Positions 51,901-63,699 of a stretch of 64,000 nucleotides of DNA are shown in pieces. Where the stretch lies: the NCBI GenBank assembly GCA_047495785.1, contig JBLDXI010000033.1, positions 1 through 64,000 of the forward strand, read 5' to 3'. Each line of letters begins with the position of its first letter. Position 1 is the first letter of the stretch. Made by a program: the position numbers and the translations under genes. The notes below the pieces were generated by a model that searched no databases, had not been told where the DNA came from, and saw nothing but the letters and a program-made list of their open reading frames with translations. Origin of the DNA: Lepidodermella squamata. Its lineage: Eukaryota > Gastrotricha.

Positions 51901-54900
51901 GATGGAGAAACAGTTGAAGCAAGTAAGTCAGGATGTCAAGCAACGCTGCCTTTTCATTGCGTTCACTGAAGTTATATGGTTTACGCTCGGTTACCCTTAC
52001 ACACTTTGTAATGTGTCATTCGTTCACGTCAACACGCACCCACCAGCTATGCGCTTCATGTACTGGCGACAAAATGCCCAAACTCCCGGTCGCTTGCAAC
52101 CCGGCTCAGATGAAAGTGTGTTTGACCCAAATCGGAAGCGGAGAAATCTACCCTTGTGGCGACAGCACAGTGCTATGTCCATCTTTTTGGCATCGCATGT
52201 TCGAGGCTCGACGTTGAGTCCTGGAAAGATGGAGAGATTCGATATTCGATTCCCGGAGGGGCGGATTTTCACCAGCATTGCGCTGTTTTTCTCAATCTTC
52301 GTCGCAGCTACAGGGTACCGCAGGCCGTATGATCCTGAAAGGGACACGATGATTCGGTTCTTCGATCCGCTCGGAAAAGAGTACCTCATTTGGGATTGTT
52401 CGTTGCATCTCGCCATGCAATTTCTCGAACAGCAGGACCCTGCTGATCCTGCCGTGCAAGCCCTAATGAACATTTTCGAGAACCTCATCGAAGGCAATCC
52501 TGCTTATACCGCCTTGTGAGTTTCACCACATTAAGTACTTGCAACGATTTGCTATAACCTTTTCATTTCCTCCCATGTAAGGTACTTGAAAGTTTCTAAC
52601 CAAGCCGCGGTTTTGCCAGTGTTATCGTCAACAACTCCCAATCATCGCTTTTTCTTCCTGTATCATGTCGTACTCTCTTTGGGAAAAATTGATAGCGAAG
52701 CTCAGATCTTCCAGGCTGGTCACCTCCGTGAAGCTTTCGTCCGAGCTCAGCTGATTCGTGTGGACCCAGTGACTAACGAGCCGACTCACCTGGAACAGGA
52801 TGTCAATGCGATGAAAAGGCGAATTATCTTGGAACAGTTTGCTTGGTTACCGGTGCCGGTCAAGAAATTCGAATTTCACGTACGCCAGCTGAGAGACTTG
52901 TTTCACGAGTTCTTCTTTGGCGATGGTGGAACCGACGACTTCTCGCCGGTTACTGATCGTACAGCAATCCAGTACGAGATGGACGAGGACATTCGCCTAG
53001 CCGAAGATGACATCAAGTCGACGCTATTGAAATCGCTGTATTCGCAGCTGGAGAACAAGCTTCCATTGCCGCCGATAGTTGACCTTCAGCGATCAACGCA
53101 GGCCGAGCCCATCGACTGGCAACCTCAGCTTCAGCGTCAACCTGGCCAAACCGACGAATCCTTGGCAGAGCAGGCAAAAACGCTTACCTATGGCCTTGAA
53201 AGCCTCGATAGGTTTCAGAAAAACGTGTCACCAACAAACCATTTAGCTTTGGTGGGGCCTCCTGGTGCAGGAAAAACAACCCTGGCTCAAATCCTTGCTC
53301 TGGCAGCTATCGGTCGAGGCCTAACCGTCGCTCTAACTGCCCTGACTTCAGAAAGGGCTAGATCGCTAGGTGGACGTCATCTCAATCTCATGTTTCCACT
53401 GCCAGTTACTGAGTCACCTTACAGATCGAGTCTTGCTTATACTGACTACTGTCTTCGCGGTTTGGCTTCGAAAACGAAATTGTCAGTACTTCTGTACAGA
53501 ACAGATGTCATCATTCTCGAAGAAATTGGTCTGGTTTCGTCTGAAACGCTCGAGGTCATCGACCTTGTCATGAGAACCCTGACAGGTTTGTTAATTTCAT
53601 TATAAGTTCTGAAAGTACCTCTCCAACCTATTCTAGGATTGAATGCGAAAATGGGCGGTAAATTGATAATCGCCACCGGTGACTACAGCCAGCTCAAGTG
53701 TATTGATGGCCGGTCGTTTTGGGAGTCAACGCAGCTATACTTGTGCTATGACGTTGCACTACTGAAGCATTTTGTTCGAGCCGCACAGGATCAACTGCTA
53801 CAGCAAGCCCTAAATGTTCTGCGCCAATCAGTATTGGATGAAGCGGATCGCCGCCTGGTCGTTGAGGCAGTCAGCGCCTGCTGCAAGTTCTATAATGACT
53901 GGTCGGATGTGCCTTTTGATGTGCAGCGTCTCGTGCCTACTCGCAGAGCCGAACAAGAAGTCATACACAATTTTCTGGCTGCATCGGAGCGCAGCGGCAA
54001 GGTCATGCTGTCAGCTGATGCTCGGGACGAAGTTCAACGTCAAGGCATATGGGTGGCTACGCTTCGTGGCGATCACAAAAACTACCTTGATCGACTAACG
54101 CTGAAGCCGCAAAAACTCACGCTTTTTGTTGGGGCAGTCGTCTGCATGACGTACAACTTCAATGCTTCGACACCCGCCAGTTCCTTCTCACAAGGTCAAC
54201 TTGCAATTGTTGAAAAACTGCCCGCGGATCTGAATGCAGATGGTGCGAAAATCGTTCTCAAGCTTGTTCCGCCTGGTAGTCGCGACATTGAACATAGCTC
54301 TGGTTGGACAACAATCACAGTTGGTCGCCATGACGAAGACAATGTCGTTTTCGGCGAAACGAAGCAGCATCTTAGGCGTGTTCAATTTGGCATTCGCCAC
54401 TATATCGCGTCGACCATCCACCGCATTATGGGTTCAACGTGTGAAAACGGTGTAGCTGTCAAGATTTCTCATGCAGAAAAAGGTTACATCCTTTGGGAAC
54501 GGGCTCAGCTGACAGTTATACTGTCGAGATGTCGGTCGCTTGAAATGGTGGCGTTTGTCGGCTCCGAGGACGAGGTTCTTTTGGCTATTAATCAATTGCT
54601 CATCCTGCAGGACGAGGAATATGCTCGAATCGTTCGAAACCTGCTTAGAATCAATGTCCTTCGGGATGGCTTTGTCCGCGGATCGCGGATTGTTTGGCAT
54701 CGAGCACGCCCGGAAGCTTTCGCGCCGCCAAGCCAAGAAAATATCAACTACGCTACTTTTCCGTGAGTCACTCTATCTGTTTCCATTTTCAGCTTCAAGT
54801 ATAACATTACTTAGCATCAACCTCTTGTCAACGCAGCCGGCAACTGCTAACCCTCAGCTTGCTCCTCTTCCTGGGACATCAACCCCATCTACCAGCCGAC

Positions 54901-55890
54901 GACCTCTGAATCCCGGTGCGATTTTACCAGCGGCGCCTCGTGTGGTTACAGGTCTATTTCAACCAATCGGTCCCGCCCATTTTGAGGATGAACCATTTGG
55001 ATTTGTGTACCATATCGTTTCGCTCAGCCGACCTTGGCACAGCTATTACGGAGAAACCACGTATTCCCCGATCAAACGCTTGTCTGAACACAATAACAGT
55101 ATGATGTTAATGTAAGTTATATCTCTCTTCATTATCCGTCTTTTAATTAGATGCGGGGGCTGTCATGACTCGTGGCGACCAGTGGCTGCTCTACGCAGTC
55201 GTCTCCCAGCTGTCAAGTCGGCGAGAGCGGATGTATCTCGAGGCAGAAATGCATCGAATACTTCGCCGGTATCCCCGAATTTTGCCATGGCAATTGCGAG
55301 CGCGACTATTCAACGTCGTGGCCAACTGGCAAATGTACAACCGGAGTGCCGCAGTTGTCATCCACATGAGTGACCTCAATGAAGGCGAAGTTCGGCGACG
55401 CCTTACAGCTCGAGCAGCGTTAAGGAATGGTGATCTGCCAGGTTTGTGCCGAAAGCTATTTATATCTTTTATCACTGAATTTACTGTTTACGTTTGTTAA
55501 CCCAAATGAAGAGAGCGATTTCCTTGATGGCATTAATCGCCCGGTTGGTTGCGTTACAACCGGGGATCCAAACGCGCCAGGTGAATTTATTAACTGTCAA
55601 ATTATTTGCTAATTTTTTATTTGTAAACAGCTGATTGTCCGCCAGAACTTTTCCAAATGCCACTTACCCTCGCGGATGTCTTGTCGCTGCAACCGGCGCC
55701 CATTCCGCGGCAACGCCAACCTCAGCCGCTAATTCTACCAGTGCAGGAAGACAGGTGCCACTGTGGCGAGGAGATTTTCGGAGCGTGCTGCTGCGCTTAC
55801 CATCAGGCGCACTTTCCGGAGCTGCTATGCCACGACCACTTCATGGCCAGCCAGTGCAGCGCTCCGCAGGAGGAAAACACGCAAGCATAA
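48877..55890 (+). CDS. Helentron replicase: HUH Rep, PIF1 helicase, GIY-YIG nuclease (~2,126 aa)
   Basis: Exons 48,877-49,249; 49,302-50,657; 50,843-51,839; 51,895-52,515; 52,582-53,585; 53,637-54,762; 54,815-55,098; 55,151-55,441; 55,512-55,580; 55,631-55,890, all GT-AG and in phase, no stops. The start is uncertain (ATG 48,877 lies within the left repeat; ATG 49,174 gives 2,027 aa). Order: Cys/His cluster (KCCNRLLSGIQC...CPQCWKRL, ~residue 275-320); Rep with HUH motif SHLHMGIHV (~681) after STIFVRNEFQ, and tyrosines in SASYLTSYSVGSE (~866, 870); SF1B PIF1-type helicase with GPPGAGKTT (~1,340), VIILEEI, GDYSQL (~1,465) and QLTVILSRCRSLEMV (~1,735); GIY-YIG nuclease with FVYHIVSL, YYGET, RLSEHN and the acidic residue in MYLEAEMHRI (~1,889-1,950); a terminal zinc-type tail CHCGEE...CCCAYH...CHDH. 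Nicks and unwinds DNA for rolling-circle transposition. Confidence 0.85.
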
Positions 55891-56150
55891 ATCTTCCAAA
55901 CAAGTCGCTACTAATGGTGTCATCATTAGGGCCCGGTATCGCCCCTATCCGGGGTCACAAGTACCTCGCGTATTTGTTGACCACCACCGAGTAGACACAC
56001 CACGGTGCATGTCTATGAAGGGAGGGGCCCTTTCTTCAAAAACACACAAATGCCGGTATTAAAGGTATTGATTGATTCATTTATTTTTACTTACACATTT
56101 TACTTACAAGGACTTACACATCTATATTCATTCTCTGTTTAAACTTTTTC

Positions 56151-56691
56151 GGGGTGAGGGGGATTCACATCCCCTCCAATGACCTGGAGGGGATCACTCA
56201 TAGGGGTGGTTCGAGTTATTACGCCGTGCGCAGCACCCAGAAGAATAGAGAAAGAAATACACGAAAAGGCTCCGCGCAGCGGACATCCTCTCGTCGCATC
56301 GTTCTGGATGAGTGGCGCCGAAAAAAAAACATTTGCCGGAGGCAACAATAAAAAATTCCAAACCCGCCTTTACCTTTTCGACATAACGTAGTAAAACACC
56401 CCCCTTGAACAGCATCTAAGCAACTGTAAGGCCCACGTCCTCGAGCTTGGTGTCATTCGATAGCCCGTCATTTCAATATGCCAGCAAACCTTTTTCAGCC
56501 AGTTCGGGTGATTTTCCTATTTTTGGTGAATTTTTGAATAATTTATCGAAGTTGTTGCTGTTGTCGATCGATTGGAAAAAATCGATAATCGATAACAAAT
56601 TATAGGAGGATAGAGGTGGGCGCTTAAAAAATGAGGCTTGAGAAAAATAACGTTGCCTAACGCTGCCCTCCCCCATGCGGTGGGGGAGGGC
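56151..56691 (+). repeat. Right ~0.54-kb hairpin-bounded unit of the Helentron
   Basis: Left hairpin TCCCCTCC/GGAGGGGA at 56,170-56,193, then TGGTTCGAGT and the AGAATAGAGAAAG...GAAAAGGCT block. Terminal hairpin GCCCTCCCCCA/TGGGGGAGGGC at 56,665-56,691 with an 11-bp perfect stem and loop TGCGG. Diverged from, but clearly homologous to, the left unit. Confidence 0.75.
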
Positions 56692-59600
56692 TTCAAAGCT
56701 CTAATGCTTTTGATGACGCCATCGGGTCGGCAAACTTATTCAACCAAAAGCTATTAGCCAGCTTCAGCGATCGCAGTGTCTCAAGACGCGACCGTCTACA
56801 ACAGGGCACATGTTAAGAGTGCCAAGATTGTTCTTGGGCGCTGATAGCTCTGCACGGCTCAATAATGTAGGTATACATTGTTCATTCAAAAAACTGTCCA
56901 TGTTCTGAAGTTTTCAATGTACAAAGGAGACTCAATACACGTGTCCCAAGCTGCAGCTTCTCCAATTAAAAAATACCCGTGCACCCTCAAAACGACTGCT
57001 ATTCCACTTCATTCACCATAGCGTAATTTTTTCAGGTCAGCAGGACGTGCGCAGTTTAGGAAAGGCCCCCAACTTTGTTAATTGAAAAATTGCGGAAATC
57101 CAAGCGCGAGGTAGTCAGAGCTCTTATTTACCCCTCAAACTGCCTATAAGTGGGCCGTACTTGTCACTTTCCCGCGGTACTATGAGAATAGCTTTTCCTG
57201 ACTTTTCCTCTCATTTGTGTGCTCGCTTGTCAAAAAATCGTCAAGTTCGTTATAAAGCATCTGATGTGACATCATCGCCTAGAAGCAAAATGGACGACTG
57301 ACGAATTCGTCTAAACGTGCTTTTTTACTAAATGTGACGTTAAAATAATAATGCAATAAGGCCATCCTTTAGTTATGAATAGCAACGCGTTCAGTTTTGA
57401 GGTTTGAAATCCGCGGAACGTGCAGAGCTGTCTCATTGTCATGCAAACGCATGCTAAGGGTGAAATGAGGTTTTGCTTCGCCGCATGCTTCGCCGCATGC
57501 TTCATCAAAAATAAGCTATTAGGGCAAAGCTCTAAATGGCTAAGAACCACATAATTACAAGCTCCCTTTGTCGGATTTAAGTCATTTCCCAAAGCCGTAC
57601 ACTATTTCAAGCGATAAGAAACACTACCAGTGGGTTATATCAGAAGAAATGTCGGAATTAGGGTCAGTTTCAGCGGAAAATTCGACTTCAGAACAGCTCT
57701 ACGATGATTATGATTTTTTGGCGGCAAGGCGCTTGAGAACATTTTCGACTTTGAATGAAACGGAATTACCGTATTTCTCGAATATTTACCACTGCTATAT
57801 TATTTATGAGTGAATGATTTTTTATTCGGGTTGTATAAATGAGTGGGATATAGTATACGGATGTACTATAATTGCGAATAATCACTAAAAGCCGTGAGCA
57901 ATTCATATCAAGACGACGCGTTTGGATTATTTTATTTGTCGATTCATTGAAAAAGGGAAAAAGTTAAGTTTTGCCTACAAACAAAAACAATCATCATTGC
58001 AATCATTGCGATAGCGATTGCGATAATCAGTGATTAGGGTCATGCGTTATTATTTAGGCATTCAATTTTTTTCAACGCGTGCATCGCTAGAATTAAAGTA
58101 GCTGTGTGTCAATTTCGAGGCTAGGGTTAATTATGAACTAATGATTTTTTCGTCGGGTTGTCTTAGGTAGCGGGGATACATCGTTAACAGCGGCCAAAAC
58201 AACCACAAAGATGACTCATTCAATCGTACTTCTAGCCACATAGCGTAATGGTGAAGTACGTTAGGCTTTTTGAGCACCGATTTTTTCATCTATCGAACGA
58301 ACTTTCCTCATAAAATCTGTAAAAAGTAAAGTGGTTGTTTTGGCGCGTCGCAAACGATATACTTTCTAGAAATACGGTATTTACTATTTCGATACCACCA
58401 GCTCGGAAACCAGCGGCAACGTTGCTAGCACAAAATTGAGTGAGGCCACTAAAGAGGTGTTTCAATAAGCTGCTTCAGGAAGACCGGAACATTTTTCAGA
58501 TCTGTCAAGCCCCTGAATCTATTGCGCCGCATTACCGCTCCCCAGCCCTCTTTAGATGGAACATGATAGATCAATTAAATGGAGCATGTCCGTTAAGACA
58601 GGTGGAAATCGAATTAGCTCGCTCGGTGTTTTGCTCCACAACTTACTCACAAACCTCATACGTCAGGTGAGATCCGTGACCATCCCAAAGGACAAAACCC
58701 TCATCCTTGACTTAATACTTGGAGACTTGGGGGTTTTGACCCGGACCCCGGACCCAGGTCGGTGAAGCTGCGGGGACTCGAAAAAGTCGACGTTTTCTAT
58801 GCAGATTTAGGCTGCGATAAAGGTTAAGATGTGAAACTATCCATCCTCTAATGTTGTCAAAATCGCGGTGCAAAGGTCAACATCTGCAAAGTAAACAAAA
58901 ACGCGTGCCTAGACCAAAGAATTTAATAAGGTCATTTTTCTCTCATTTCTACGAAAATTGTCTCGTCCAAAATGAATGAAAATGATACGCCTGTAATTTT
59001 TGCTGGCTTTCAAATGAATCAAAGCTCATCGCGCACCAAAATAGAGAAGACGCGCTATTGCTAGACAAAAGCGGTCGGAAACTTTTGAAATTGAAATTGT
59101 TTGACATTTGCCGGGACGGTAAATTTCAAAATTAGAAAAATTATAAATAAATTTAGGTGCGCCTAATTCGCCAGCAGAGTTCCAAATGTTCTCACTATCT
59201 AACTGGCCTAAGCTCCGATATTTCTCCTGATTTTTTTCAGTTTTGGCATCATAGGTTTCCCAAAACCGTGTCCATAGGACTCGTGCGAACCTTCAGGTTT
59301 CCCACGGGCTTCAAAATGACAAAATGACAAAAATAGATCCCCACTAAGAAACGAGGCATTTTTGGACCATTTTCATACCCAAAATTGAAAGAAAATTGTC
59401 AGTTTCGCTCGCGAGTGGCCTACTTACGAAGACGTTTAATGACAGCCTCACTGATTAAAGGACGGTAATGTATACAATTAATTTTTTAAAACTGATCCAT
59501 GACTTATGTCTCCTGCTATTTATTCAATCCACCTTTATTTTGGTTTGTGTTTTGTGAATAAAACATTTTTTTTTTTAATAAAAATTCGACTAAAGACATT

Positions 59601-60080
59601 CTCAGTCAGTTGATCAAGGTCCACGATGGTCTCAAAACTAGAGCGGCATTCACAAAATGTATGTGCGTACTGCATTCATACAAAACTCACCCAAATTTGG
59701 AAATGGTATAAGGGCATCAGTCAACTCGGATTCTGAATGCTCCACGGTTAACAAGTGCTATGAAGTACTTATAGGTCAGGTTATGCCATTGAAAACTCGG
59801 TTTTAGGCTGTATTCGGTGGTGAAATTATCCGACCTAAGGAGTGTTGGCTGTAGTTTGCAATGACCTCCTTAACAAGCCTAAGGCCGAGTTGTTCGGCGA
59901 TGTCAGCGAAATCTATTTGCTTTAGCGTATTTTGCAATCAACTCGAATAACTCGTATTCGTATAGACGAATCTATTTGTTCACTGAGGGCACTGAATGGG
60001 AGGGGGCCGAAACACCCCTCACTTTGGGAGGGGCTTACGGGGTGGGATGGCATGCTGCGCAGTGGACTCTAACAACTAAA
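56692..60080. other. Intergenic, no gene recognised
   Basis: 3.4 kb without a supportable gene. Short open frames at 57,568-57,813 and 58,440-58,670 have no recognisable family, start context or splice signals. A short hairpin CCCCTC/GAGGGG at 60,015-60,033 resembles the Helentron hairpins and could be a terminal relic. Confidence 0.4.
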
Positions 60081-62659
60081 CTATAGAACCGAAAAAAGCT
60101 GCTCGCTCTTCGGTATGCTGGATTAAAGGATACTGTGAGATTGTTATATGCGACGTCCTCATTAATGATATAAAGTTACGTCTGTGTTGCACTTATAAAT
60201 CTCCTAGCGCCGATAACACTGTTACGGAAGAAATGTGTAGCTTTATTGAAGAGCATCTAACCGATACTTTGTTTGTACTAGCCGGTGACTTCAACTTTCC
60301 GGACATCAAGTGGAATAACCTCACTCACTGTGGCGGAGGGAAAGAACAAATGTTTATCAATCTTGTTAATGATATTAACTCCAGTCAACTTGCCACGGAA
60401 CCAAACGGACCTGAACATAAAAACATTCTTAATCTTATCATTACAAATAACCCTATGTCAATCAACAATATTGTTACTGACAAATCATTCGAGCCTACTG
60501 ATCATTGTACAGTTAAATTTTCTATTAATCTCAGCGGTGTTACATCTCTTAATAATGATGACAATAGATACATCGATGACTATCTCAACGCTGACTATGA
60601 CAAAATATCGAAATTACTTCTGAGTTATGATTGGGACGATCTACTATCAACGTGCAAAGATGTGAATGAACAATATGCGCTTTTCTTATCAATATATACA
60701 GATATTTGTGATAAATGCATTGTAAAAAAACTTGTCAAAAGCAAATACCGTTTACCATGGTGCAATCGCGAGCTACATAGATTAGTTAGACGGAGAGACC
60801 GAGCCTGGTCGAAGTATACTCGTTGCGGCAAGAAAAATGACGATCTAAATAAATATTGCAAAATCTCTCGTAAGACTATAGCTTTAAATAACTCTCTAAG
60901 AGAGTCATATGAAACAAAACTAGCTAACACTAACAATATGAAAAAACTGTGTAAATATGTGAATAACCATATGAAATTTAAATCTAGAATACCTTCAATA
61001 CTTGTTGACGGCGAAACTATCTGCGATCCCTTGAAAAAAGCTGAATTATTTGCGAAATTCTTCAAATCTCACTTTACTCTTGACGATGGCTGTAAATTAA
61101 ATGTACAAAACAAACCATGCGTTGTAAATGACTTATATTTCTCAGAACCCTCAATTATTGAAGCTCTTAAGAAAATAAAAATAAACTCTCCAGCTGGCCC
61201 TGATCTTATAAATCCATACTTTGTTAGCAAAACTGTAAATGCTCTAGCTAAACCTTTATCTATAATCTTTAACTCTAGCTATTCTTCTGGTTCTGTTCCA
61301 TTCTTCTGGAAATTAGCCAATGTAACGCCTGTATTTAAAAAAGGCTCACCTAATCTTGTTGACAATTATAGACCAATTAGCATTACCTCTTTACCTTGCC
61401 GTATAATGGAATCAATCATAAGAAAACAATGGATAAGAGTATTACTTTATGAAAAAATAATATCCTACGAGCAGTTTGGTTTTATATCTGAAAAATCGTG
61501 TGAAACGCAACTATTAGACTGTTTAAATAAATGGTGCGATCTTGTAGACAGAGGAATGACACTACACTGTATATACTTCGATCTTTCTAAAGCCTTCGAT
61601 ACGGTCCCACACGCTAAACTTCTCGATGTCTTAAAATCTTTTAATATTAATGAATGTTTATATAATTGGATATCATCTTTTCTAACAGGACGTAAATTTC
61701 GCGTAAAAATACATAATTGCTTCTCTGAATTGTACGATGTGACCAGCGGTGTCCCACAAGGGAGTGTCTTGGGCCCCTTGCTATTTTTATTGTATATAAA
61801 TGACCTACCTAAATATATCAAATTCAGCATTATTCGTCTATTCGCCGATGATATTAAACTATTTCCTCATACCTCCTTAACTCCTATTGATCAAAGCACC
61901 AAACGTTTTAGCTATGAATATATCCAAAGAGACGTTGATAATATTGTAAATTATCTCAAAGAACGCCAGCTTATTTTGAACCCGGACAAATGTGTTGTTT
62001 TGAAAATTAATACTACTGAATGTGTAAATATTGTAATCGGACAAAAAAATCTAGAATGTGTGGATGAAATTAAAGATCTGGGTGTTATTGTTGACAGCCG
62101 TCTGACTTTCTCCAGCCAATGTGCCAAAACTGTTGCTAAAGCTAGGAAAATATGCGGTATGATTTTACGCTCGTTCCAAACGAAGAAAACTGAAATATTA
62201 ATGAAAGCCTTTGACATTTATGTGTTACCCATCTTACTCTATTGTAGTACTGTTTGGTCTCCAAGACTAATTGGCGACCAAAAGTTATTGGAAGGTGTGC
62301 AAAAAACATTTACCTGGCGCGTGATGAAAACGCATGACTACGAAAAAAGACTTCTAAAACTTAGCCGCTTAACTATTATTCAGCGTCACTTGGTTAGAGA
62401 TATATGTGTAACTAATGATATATTGAAAGACAATGTTAATCTAGATACGAAATGTTTTTTCGATGTTAAAAAATCAAACTATGATACACGTAGCCATAAA
62501 TATTTTCTCCTGATGCGTAAATCTCATCTTGATGTGCTATTTCATTTCTTTAGCTTTAGAGTTGTAAATAATTGGAACAAATTGCCAGCCTTTATAGTAG
62601 ATATTAATGATCGACTAATCTTTAAAAACCATATAAAAAATATTATTACAAAAATATAA
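60080..62659 (+). CDS. Non-LTR reverse transcriptase ORF2, N-terminally truncated
   Basis: The open frame begins right after a TAA at 60,077 and runs to TAA at 62,659. The first part is the C-terminal half of an APE-type endonuclease (LFVLAGDFNFPDIKW; later TDHCTVKF), lacking its N-terminal catalytic portion. The reverse transcriptase carries WKLANVTPVFKKG, NYRPIS, YFDLSKAFDTV, GVPQGSVLGPLLFLLYINDL and the catalytic FADDIKLF; thumb and C-terminal regions follow. Type and domain order fit the CR1/Jockey group. There are no stops or frameshifts, so the insertion is recent, but the endonuclease defect makes this copy unable to transpose alone. Confidence 0.88.
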   Translation, partial: TIEPKKAARSSVCWIKGYCEIVICDVLINDIKLRLCCTYKSPSADNTVTEEMCSFIEEHLTDTLFVLAGDFNFPDIKWNNLTHCGGGKEQMFINLVNDINSSQLATEPNGPEHKNILNLIITNNPMSINNIVTDKSFEPTDHCTVKFSINLSGVTSLNNDDNRYIDDYLNADYDKISKLLLSYDWDDLLSTCKDVNEQYALFLSIYTDICDKCIVKKLVKSKYRLPWCNRELHRLVRRRDRAWSKYTRCGKKNDDLNKYCKISRKTIALNNSLRESYETKLANTNNMKKLCKYVNNHMKFKSRIPSILVDGETICDPLKKAELFAKFFKSHFTLDDGCKLNVQNKPCVVNDLYFSEPSIIEALKKIKINSPAGPDLINPYFVSKTVNALAKPLSIIFNSSYSSGSVPFFWKLANVTPVFKKGSPNLVDNYRPISITSLPCRIMESIIRKQWIRVLLYEKIISYEQFGFISEKSCETQLLDCLNKWCDLVDRGMTLHCIYFDLSKAFDTVPHAKLLDVLKSFNINECLYNWISSFLTGRKFRVKIHNCFSELYDVTSGVPQGSVLGPLLFLLYINDLPKYIKFSIIRLFADDIKLFPHTSLTPIDQSTKRFSYEYIQRDVDNIVNYLKERQLILNPDKCVVLKINTTECVNIVIGQKNLECVDEIKDLGVIVDSRLTFSSQCAKTVAKARKICGMILRSFQTKKTEILMKAFDIYVLPILLYCSTVWSPRLIGDQKLLEGVQKTFTWRVMKTHDYEKRLLKLSRLTIIQRHLVRDICVTNDILKDNVNLDTKCFFDVKKSNYDTRSHKYFLLMRKSHLDVLFHFFSFRVVNNWNKLPAFIVDINDRLIFKNHIKNIITKI

Positions 62660-62812
62660 TGTGAGTGGACAGGGCGCATATGTGTCCCTGGCTCCTGATC
62701 GACTAATATATAATTTGTTATATATAATTAACTAGTATCTATGTGATAGATACATATATATATTCATCATGTTTACGGAGCAAAATAAAACTAAACTAAA
62801 CTAAACTAACAA
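60080..62812 (+). mobile_element. 5'-truncated CR1-type non-LTR retrotransposon
   Basis: Starts inside the endonuclease domain and ends in a 3' tail with AATAAAACTAAACTAAACTAAACTAAC, a short tandem repeat as is usual for CR1-like 3' ends. No target duplication was identified. Truncation at the 5' end is the normal outcome of target-primed reverse transcription. Confidence 0.8.
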
Positions 62813-63695
62813 AAACAAGTTTAGCCTCGATCCTGATTGAATGAAGGGTTGAATTATACCCATACTGCGTTTTCCAGTCTGGTTAGATGAACAATGATTA
62901 ACCCTCAAAAATGCACATTTTCACGTCATAATTTAATAACCCAGTGATTCTCAAACCCAGATTTTCCGGCCGGCAGAGGTCTGCCCATCTCCTGCATTGC
63001 GTGCGGCCGGAAGCTCTTTCGAAGGCAATAATTAAAGATATTTCCAACATGTTAGCGAATTTACAGCATGATTAGCCTCATCCGAACAAAAAATAACCAA
63101 ATTTATATGGCTATTTAAATATCCCAAATTAGGTACGTAAAATTATTCTGATCGAAAAATAATTGAAATTCACAACTTTTTTATGTACATGCCTAACATA
63201 AGATTCCCGAAATGGGACAAACTATGCAACAATTTTTCATTCATTTTTGTGTGATCTCGGCTAAATATAATAAGGCTAAATCGATAGACCACACTATCGA
63301 TTTCAGAGCCGATACTGATTTCGATTCGATTCGAGTATCGATTTTGATAATCAATGATTTTTCCGATATCAGAAGCATTGGAACCCAACATCAGATAAAA
63401 ATTATAAATTAAATAAAACTAAAATTCCAGGATTATTTGAGGCATTAAGATCGATAAAAAAGCTAATAATTGGACATTTGACATTTGAATAATTAAATAA
63501 TTGGAAATAATTGGACAAATTTAGGGCAAGAGTGCTTAAACCCTAAATCCTAAATTAGGTAGTGGCGCAACCAATTTTAGACACTTAAAAATTGGAATAA
63601 ACCCTGTTTTAAATAAGCATGAATTCCATATCGAAAGAAGTTAATAATCGATTAAATCAAGGCAAATCGTCAATTTTCCATGATGTCAATCCAAC
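62813..63695. other. Intergenic, AT-rich, no gene seen
   Basis: Simple AT-rich DNA with short repeats of GATTTCGATTCGA and AATTGGA words. Nothing supportable as a gene. Confidence 0.5.
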
Positions 63696-63699
63696 TTAC

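Larger units (their letters stand above)
48400..56691 (+). mobile_element. Helentron-type HUH transposon with GIY-YIG, 8.3 kb
   Basis: A ten-exon Rep-helicase gene lies between two diverged ~0.55-kb direct repeats, each starting GGGGTGAGGGGG with a TCCCCTCC/GGAGGGGA hairpin and ending in another G/C-rich hairpin. Solo copies of the repeat exist at 11.3, 13.8 and 42.5 kb, as expected for non-autonomous derivatives. The coding region is noticeably richer in GC than the flanking satellite and the Polinton. Exact termini and insertion site were not determined. Confidence 0.82.

Noticed and set aside
60015-60033. Hairpin CCCCTC/GAGGGG as a further Helentron end
   Set aside because: No flanking similarity to the hairpin units could be followed, so it may be coincidence.
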